From Sapria himalayana (Eukaryota; Streptophyta; Magnoliopsida; Malpighiales; Rafflesiaceae), in the NCBI GenBank assembly GCA_029783825.1, contig JAREIK010000801.1, positions 9,064,891 through 9,128,890 of the forward strand: a stretch of DNA of 64,000 bases, in the 5' to 3' direction. How positions within the stretch are numbered: the first letter of the stretch is position 1; every line of letters starts with the position of its first letter. Positions 58,537-64,000 of this stretch are shown here, piece by piece. The notes below the pieces were generated by a model. The model was given only the letters and a program-made list of their open reading frames with translations, had not been told where the DNA came from and did no database searches. The position numbers were made by a program, and so were the translations under genes.

Positions 58537-59940
58537 CTAGGGCGCTTAAAGTAATAAACATGAAACAAGTTACCTAATGTAAGCTTAAAGGTGAACAACA
58601 TGGAGTTTTCATAATAATAGTATTATAAAAATGATTTAAAATACCAAAAAAATAATGAAGAAAAACAAATTAAAATTATGTAATAACCAAAAACATTACC
58701 AAAATTACAACGAATACCAAAAAATAAGCACACCGTCAATATTTTCTATATGCAATTTGTTTAACTACAAAAGAATGGTAGATCACTTAGTTTTAATAAA
58801 ATGTGAGTTATTTTTCATATATAATATAGGTTATATCAATAATAGTACTTAATATTAATTTTCAAATGAGTTCAAACAAAAAATAGAATTTATCAAAACA
58901 TTTAGGCATTTCTGAATCAAAGAACTAATTATCCATTATTCTAAATATCCAAGAACAAAACAAATATATAATTTATCAAAACAGAATATATCAATAAATC
59001 ATTTCTATGCACATTTCTGAATCCAAGAACTAAAAATACATTTTAAACATGTAACATGTAATCAAATCACCATCTACAAAGAAGTTTATGCAATTAGTTA
59101 CTGGATAATTATCAACTAGTTTTGAACTAAAAACAGAAATTATCAACTAGTTTATGTAAAAAAATTGAATGAAGATCTTATGTTTTGAAATTAACAACAA
59201 AAAACAAAGTTACTAGAGCATGACCAACCACCCCATATATAGTATGTGTTACAGGATTAAGGATATGGTTGTTGAAATAGGGAAGAATGAGAGGAAGGAG
59301 GTGTGAAGCATCTTTGATGAAATTATACACGATTCTGTAAATATTTTTACAAAATGAGGATTCTGTAACAAGAAGTTTTTTGTTGCTGCCGAAAAATATT
59401 TTTACACCAATAATATTTCAGACACACGATTCGTCATGTTTTAAAGCATCTTTGACGAATCCGGTTTGTTCAACAATACCGGAGGTGTGAAGTAAAGGTT
59501 TTTGTTGCTGTCGGATTCGAATGGGGAAGGAGACTCTAGGGGCTTTCCTCTTTTTTCTTTTTCAGTATTGACCACAGCTCCTACAACAGTGAAAGATGTT
59601 GATTGATTGGGTTAAGCCGATGAACCAGCTTCTACCACTGACGCTAATTCGGTGGTTGATCTTCCCCGAGAGCTCACATCGACGGAAAGGTTTGGCAGAT
59701 AATGTTTGATATGCAGTGGCGAAGGAGTGGGTAATCTATAGCTCATGCAAACGCAATTGAAAGTCAATGTAATTGACGCCGATGAAGGGAAGCAGAGGTT
59801 TATCGAACATTTATTGAACTTTTGGCAAGATTTTTGTAGTTAAATGAATAGTAATGCTGAGTGATTAACGCTCGCTATATATGTTGAGCGAGAAGCAAAG
59901 GGAGCAAAAATATGAGCGGGATAGCGAGCGTGTTGGAGCC
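58537..59940. other. Non-coding right half of the Harbinger-related element
   Basis: AT-rich to 59260. A mixed-composition stretch (59440-59900) could be an old 5' exon or leader of ORF1. No transposase motif is recognised. Confidence 0.4.
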
Positions 59941-60008
59941 CAATTTTTATAATCACACTCAATAAAATATCGATAATAGTATTTTTAGCAAGTTTGTTAG
60001 AGATGCTT

Positions 60009-60138
60009 CTTGATCTTTCATTAGCAAATTGTCATTTGATAATATATTGAAGTACTGCATGTTGACATGGGGTTTGATTCTTTGGATATTAATTTAAGTA
60101 TGTTGAAAATTAAAAATTTCAATGGTTTGGAATTTTAA
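60009..60138. other. Short remnant between transposons
   Basis: 130 bp lying between two insertions within the chitinase locus. No recognisable chitinase codons. Confidence 0.4.
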
Positions 60139-60786
60139 GTGTGTTTGATAAAAAAATATTGAGAACTAAATATTAAAAATATTGGAAAATTTTCAACAAA
60201 TTTTTTTTTTAAAAATTATTATTTTATCCGATTTTTTCATTTTTTTTTCTCATTCACACTATAATTTAGTTTGTGCCCCCTCCTCCACTTTTATTCGTCA
60301 CCACAAACCCTGACCCTAATCCTTTTTCATGATTAATTAAAAAGAGAAAATAATGAATCAACTAGTTGTTCATTAATTTTTGTTTTTATATTAAAAATCT
60401 GGATATTTTTAAAGAGTTTAGATTTTATTGGTTATATTTTATATATTTTTATTTATTTTTTGGATTTATAATTTTTGTATGAATTAGTTTTTAGAGATTT
60501 TATTTTTTTTAATAATTATTAATTGTAGTGAAAAAAAAATTTATTAGAAATTCTATTTATATTAGATAATATGTAATACAATGATAATTAAGATAAATAT
60601 GTAAAATACATTATTTTTAATATTATCATTCATAATTATCAAACAATATATTTATATTCAGCATTTTATTAACAATAATTTATCAAATAGTTTTTCAATA
60701 CAAATTTAACACTTATAAAATTCAGCATTAGTTTTTCAGCATTTATTTTTCAGCACATAATTTTTTTAGTTTTATCAAACGAGCCC
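60139..60786. mobile_element. MITE within the chitinase locus
   Basis: About 648 bp, AT-rich, with inverted ends GTGTGTTTGATAAAA and TTTTATCAAACGAGCCC. The interior repeats the words TTCAGCAT and TTTTTCAGCA. A target duplication is not clear. It ends 3 bp before recognisable chitinase codons. Confidence 0.6.
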
Positions 60787-60789
60787 ATC

Positions 60790-61118
60790 GTTTATTTTTT
60801 CGGTGACCCAAACACCAGTAAAAGAGAAATTGTTGCATTTATTGCTCAAACATCACATGAAACCACAGGTATTTGTACTTCCATTGATGCCTTTTCGATG
60901 GACATGGAAGGTGAAAGCTCATTAATATTGATTTCAAATGGTATTAACTGTGAATATGTAAGTGGTAAGGCAACTGCCCCAGTTGGCCGCCCATGTGAAA
61001 GGAGATACTGCTTCATAAAGGAACAATGAAATCCTGGGGGCCACTGCGTTGCCAATCAACAATGGTCGTGTGCACATGGTAAAAAGAACTATGGCCGAGG
61101 TCCCATCCAAATTTCATA
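60790..61118 (+). pseudogene. Class I chitinase catalytic (GH19) exons, inactivated
   Basis: Exon part 1 (60790-60868) reads TSKREIVAFIAQTSHETTG; HET holds the catalytic glutamate (codon 60859-60861). A 93-bp intron follows (donor CAG|GTATTT). Exon 2 (60962-61118) reads ATAP, RYCFIKEQ, a TGA at 61027-61029, then NPGGHCVANQQWSC and GKKNYGRGPIQIS, and stops at a perfect donor GTAAGT (61119-61124). The TGA replaces the family's Gly in REQGNPGDYC. To keep frame, exon 2 must start at 60962, where the acceptor reads AA instead of AG, so splicing is probably lost too. GH19 enzymes cut chitin in fungal walls. The segment that should join this to the hevein exon is missing, and the rest after intron 2 lies beyond the copia insertion. 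Confidence 0.88.
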
Positions 61119-61139
61119 GTAAGTAATGAAGTTCTTTAC

Positions 61140-61546
61140 TGTTGTCTCTCTTTTGTCTCAACTATATCTTTCACGAAAAATTTAGTCCAATTTCTAGACT
61201 AAACTATGGATTGCGCATATTTTTGACGGGCTGTTCGTTAAGTTGAGCCGATTAGAGTGAAATTACCACTATGCCCTTAATGAGCAATTATCGAGTTATT
61301 GCTGTAAAGTATTTCTTTAATTAATTCTTTTGTTTCTAATTATCGGATGGATATAAAAGCTGATTGTTTTTCTTGACCTAGCTGCTGGCTGAACAATTTT
61401 TACTAAGTGTTTTTGATTTTTGGTTTCCTGCTGCGCGTTTCTCTCCTCTCCTTCTTCTCTTCTGCTCTTCTCCTTCTTCTCTGTTCTGTGCTTCTTTTCT
61501 TGAGAATTCCTTGTTTTAAACATGGAATAGTTGTTCTAAAACAACA
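61140..61546 (+). repeat. 5' LTR
   Basis: 407 bp with inverted ends TGTTGT / ACAACA. TATAAA at 61352-61357 is the likely promoter. A CT-rich tract (61440-61500) follows in what should be the R-U5 region. Confidence 0.9.
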
Positions 61547-61549
61547 TTG

Positions 61550-61561
61550 TGGTATCAGAGC
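61550..61561 (+). promoter_or_regulatory. Primer-binding site
   Basis: TGGTATCAGAGC, a perfect 12-base match to the 3' end complement of plant initiator-Met tRNA, three bases after the LTR. Confidence 0.95.
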
Positions 61562-61788
61562 CTCGATACCTAACTGAGATCGAAATTATTTTTGAATAAT
61601 ATTCAAATCTAATCTCTCCAGAATAAGCGTTCTCTAAAAACCTAACTATTTCTCACAAATTTCTTAAGATCGAGCATAGATCTGACCAGATCTACTAAGA
61701 TCTAAAGGTTTTATGGTTTTTTTAAAACCTATTTTTACAAAACCCTAACATTTTGTTCAAATTTTTTCAAGCTGTTCTTAAGATTATT

Positions 61789-62740
61789 ATGTTTTCAAAA
61801 GTTCAAAACTCATCAAACTCGGGTTCGATTCCTATTCCCTTGTTTGATGGTGAAAATTTTGACTATTGTCTTGTCAAAATGCGAACATTATTTATCTCCC
61901 AAGATATATAAGAAATTGTGGTTTCTGGATATGTAGAAGCCCCTAATTTCTCTATTCTGGAAGGTAAGGAATTGTTGCAAGAGAAGGAATTACGGAAATT
62001 AAATGCTAAGGCATTACTTTTCATCCAACAGGGTGTAAGTAATGCAATATTCCCTCGATTACTTGGCTGTACTAAAGCCAAGGAGGCTTGGGACCTCCTA
62101 ATCGAGGAATACCAAGGAGATAAGAAGGCTCGAGGAGCTCTTCTGCACTCCTTGAGAAAAGATTTCGAGAATCTGAGTATGAAAAACTCAGATTCTCTTA
62201 CTGAGTTTTCAACTCAGTTTCTTGATATAGTTAATCAACTTAAGATTCATGGAGAAAATGTCTCTGAGACTCGATTAGTTGAAAAACTACTTAACTGTAT
62301 GCCTGATAAGTTTGATGACATTGTGGCAGTGATAGAGAAAACCAAAGATTTGTCAAAACTCTCCATCCAGCAAGTTCTGAGTTCTTTAAAGTCTTATGAA
62401 AGTCGATTACTGAAGAGGGCAGAAAGCTCTGGAGAGACTGCAATGCAGTCAAGATGGGAAGAAAGCTCCAACAAGGCCGAAGTACAATACAGAGACATGA
62501 GGAGTAAGAAAAATACACAAATGTATGAGTTTAAAAATAAAAACAAAAATAAAATCAAAACAGGCTCTACTTCTACTCTCTCAATTGACTCATCTAGAGA
62601 ACAGTCTGTCTCTTGCAATATATGCAAGAGATTAAACCACACTGCGACATAGTGTTGGTTTTGAAAACAGAACAAATGCCAAAACTGTAAGAGGTTTGGG
62701 CACAGTTCTAAGAACTGTAAGAGCATCTCTAAACAGAGTG
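61789..62740 (+). pseudogene. Copia gag with stops
   Basis: The ATG at 61789 opens PIPLFDGENFDY...MRTLFISQD, then a TAA at 61909-61911 where the family usually has Trp. The same frame continues to 62652 with EAPNFSILEGKE, KAKEAWDLLIEEYQGD, LRKDFENLSM, FDDIVAVIEKTKDLS and SLKSYESRL. Two CCHC zinc knuckles follow (CNICKRLNHTAT-stop-C and CQNCKRFGHSSKNC), the first crossed by a TAG at 62650-62652. Otherwise well preserved, so the inactivation is fairly recent. Confidence 0.9.
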
Positions 62741-62799
62741 CTGGTTTTATAGAACGAGTAACTTCTGTAGAACATCTGTTCTATGCAAATGAAACAGAA

Positions 62800-64000
62800 A
62801 ATACACATTCAATAAACACCTGGTTTCTGGACAGTGGCTGCTCAAACCACATGTCTGGAAATAAAGAAATATTTGTGGATTTACTTCCAGTGGTAAATTC
62901 ACAAGTCAAACTGGGCAATGGTGAACTAGTTCAGGCACAAGCCAAAGGCAGAGTGGCAGTACCCACCTGCTCTGGAACAAAATTTATAAAGAATGTACTT
63001 CTGGTTCCTACCTTGGACTAGAATTTACTAAGTGTTGTCTAGTTAATTGAAAAGGGTTATAAACTATTGTTTGAAAATAAAAGGTGTGAAATTTTTGATC
63101 AAGGCAGTAATCAACCCTCTTGGACAGTGAAAATGTCAAGTGGAAGAAGTTTTCCACTGACATTTGCTGAGAAAACAGATAAGGCATTCTCAATGAATGT
63201 CCAATCTGTAACTTCTTTATGGCACAGAAGGTTTGGGCATTTAAACTATTTAGACCTAAAAAACATTTTTCAAAATAACATAGTAAATGGAGTGCCTTCA
63301 AACCTATCACTGCCTACCTCTGTCTGTGAAGAGTGCTCACTGGGAAAATAATCTAGAAAGAGCTTTCCAAAACACTCTACCTGGAAAGCTTCAAAACCAT
63401 TGGAACTACTGCATGCTGACATATGTGGTCCTATGTCAGTAAAATCTCTAGGCAGCAGTAGTTATTTCTTATTGTTTTAGATGATTGCACGAGATATATA
63501 TGGGTATTCTTTTTGAAGCACAAGTATGAAGCACTTGAATGCTTCAAGAAACTCTTACCACTTGTCGAAAGACAATCTGGACTAAGTGTTAAGTCACTTA
63601 GAACAGATAGAGGAGGCGAGTTCCTCTCTCAAAAATTCACAAACTTCTGTGAATCCAAAGGAATAGCCAGGCAGCTTACCACTGCCTACTCACCACAACA
63701 GAGTTGTGGAGAGGAAAAATAGAACTATAATGGAAATGGCCAGATCACTCTTAAATCAGAAAGACTTACCAAAAACCTTTTGGGCAGAGGCAGTGAACAC
63801 ATCAGTGTCCCTGCTCAATAGGTGCCCAACCAAAGCACTAGAAAACTTAACTCCAGTGCAAGCCTGGACTGGAAGGAAACCTAATGTTAAACACTTAAAG
63901 GTATTCGGGAGTGTTTTTTACTCCCATATACCAAGTGCACAAAGAACCAAATTAGACTCCAAGAGTCTAAAGTGCATTTTAGTAGGTTACAGTCTGCAAT
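62800..64000 (+). pseudogene. Copia protease and integrase with stops and a frameshift
   Basis: Protease box WFLDSGCSNHMSG (about 62820-62860). A TAG at 63019-63021 follows LVPTLD. The GAG-pre-integrase zinc motif reads LWHRRFGHLN...CEECSLGK (63220-63350). Integrase: first Asp in LLHADICGPM (near 63410), second in LRTDRGGEF (near 63600), Glu in VVERKNRTIM just after a frameshift near 63700. The downstream frame continues cleanly through WAEAVNTSVSLLNRCPT and HLKVFGSVFYSHIP to the window end. Confidence 0.9.

Larger units (their letters stand above)
56447..60008. mobile_element. PIF/Harbinger-related element with ORF1 only
   Basis: The left end GAGCATCTCCAA follows TTA. The right end complement AAGCATCTCTAA (59997-60008) is a 10-of-12 match, and both ends share an AATCACACTCAA(C/T)AAAAT block nearby. 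The right flank is CTT rather than TTA, so the 3-bp duplication is not confirmed. Inside are a Myb-like ORF1 relic (minus strand) and an LTR-like insert. No DDE transposase was seen. About 3.56 kb. Confidence 0.6.
61140..64000 (+). mobile_element. Ty1/copia element inserted in chitinase intron 2 (continues past the window)
   Basis: 5' LTR, primer-binding site, gag, protease and most of integrase lie in the window. RT, RNase H and the 3' LTR are outside. It begins 21 bp after the intron 2 donor. Several stops and at least one frameshift make it non-autonomous. Confidence 0.92.

Overview
This is plant nuclear DNA, almost certainly from an angiosperm, and it is AT-rich and crowded with transposable elements. 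The evidence is a plant-type L1 LINE (DUF4283 ORF1), many Ty1/copia retrotransposons whose primer-binding sites match plant initiator-Met tRNA, hAT and PIF/Harbinger DNA transposons, and remains of a class I (hevein plus GH19) chitinase gene. The species cannot be named from the sequence. No rRNA, tRNA, CRISPR or bacterial features were seen.

Host genes are confined to the two ends. At 90-621 there is a compact two-exon gene for a secreted cysteine-rich peptide, with TATA box, plant-type start context, intron and poly(A) signal. At 56.1-61.1 kb lie the parts of a chitinase gene: a promoter and an exon with signal peptide and hevein-like domain (56194-56418), then, about 4.4 kb downstream, GH19 catalytic exons (60790-61118) carrying a stop codon. 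Transposons separate the parts, and a copia element sits in the second intron.

Transposon layout from left to right: a decayed copia reverse transcriptase (2.1-3.2 and 9.0-9.3 kb) is split by a 5.8-kb LINE (3182-8981) that has two open ORFs, a poly(A) tail and a perfect 18-bp target duplication. Next is a decayed copia pol with its 3' LTR (10.1-13.3 kb). Two elements related to the GAGCTC family follow (13.4-14.15 kb), then copia scraps (14.15-16.07 kb). From 16.07 to 44.07 kb there is a tandem array of a composite block about 12-14 kb long. Each block starts with an hAT transposase relic, followed by a long LTR, a minus-strand copia gag-pro-int relic, a plus-strand copia gag relic and several kb of AT-rich repeats. 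There are two full units and a truncated third, and the second unit has since received its own hAT-type MITE (31440-32268).

Beyond the array come another hAT MITE (45004-45510), a copia RT/RNase H relic (about 45.6-46.6 kb) and a 1686-bp terminal-inverted-repeat element (48382-50067). The core of that last element is about 1.3 kb of dense, self-complementary GAGCTC repeats. A complete 5572-bp copia element (50377-55948) with unusual TATTA...TAATA LTR ends and a perfect 5-bp target duplication sits just upstream of the chitinase/hevein promoter. A Harbinger-related element with only the Myb-like ORF1 visible (56447 to about 60008), a small MITE (about 60139-60786) and a third, mutated copia element (61140 to the window end) complete the region.

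Nothing here works as a pathway: it is a record of nested insertion. The parts most likely to be functional are the LINE and perhaps the small cysteine-rich peptides. The most unusual structure is the GAGCTC element family.
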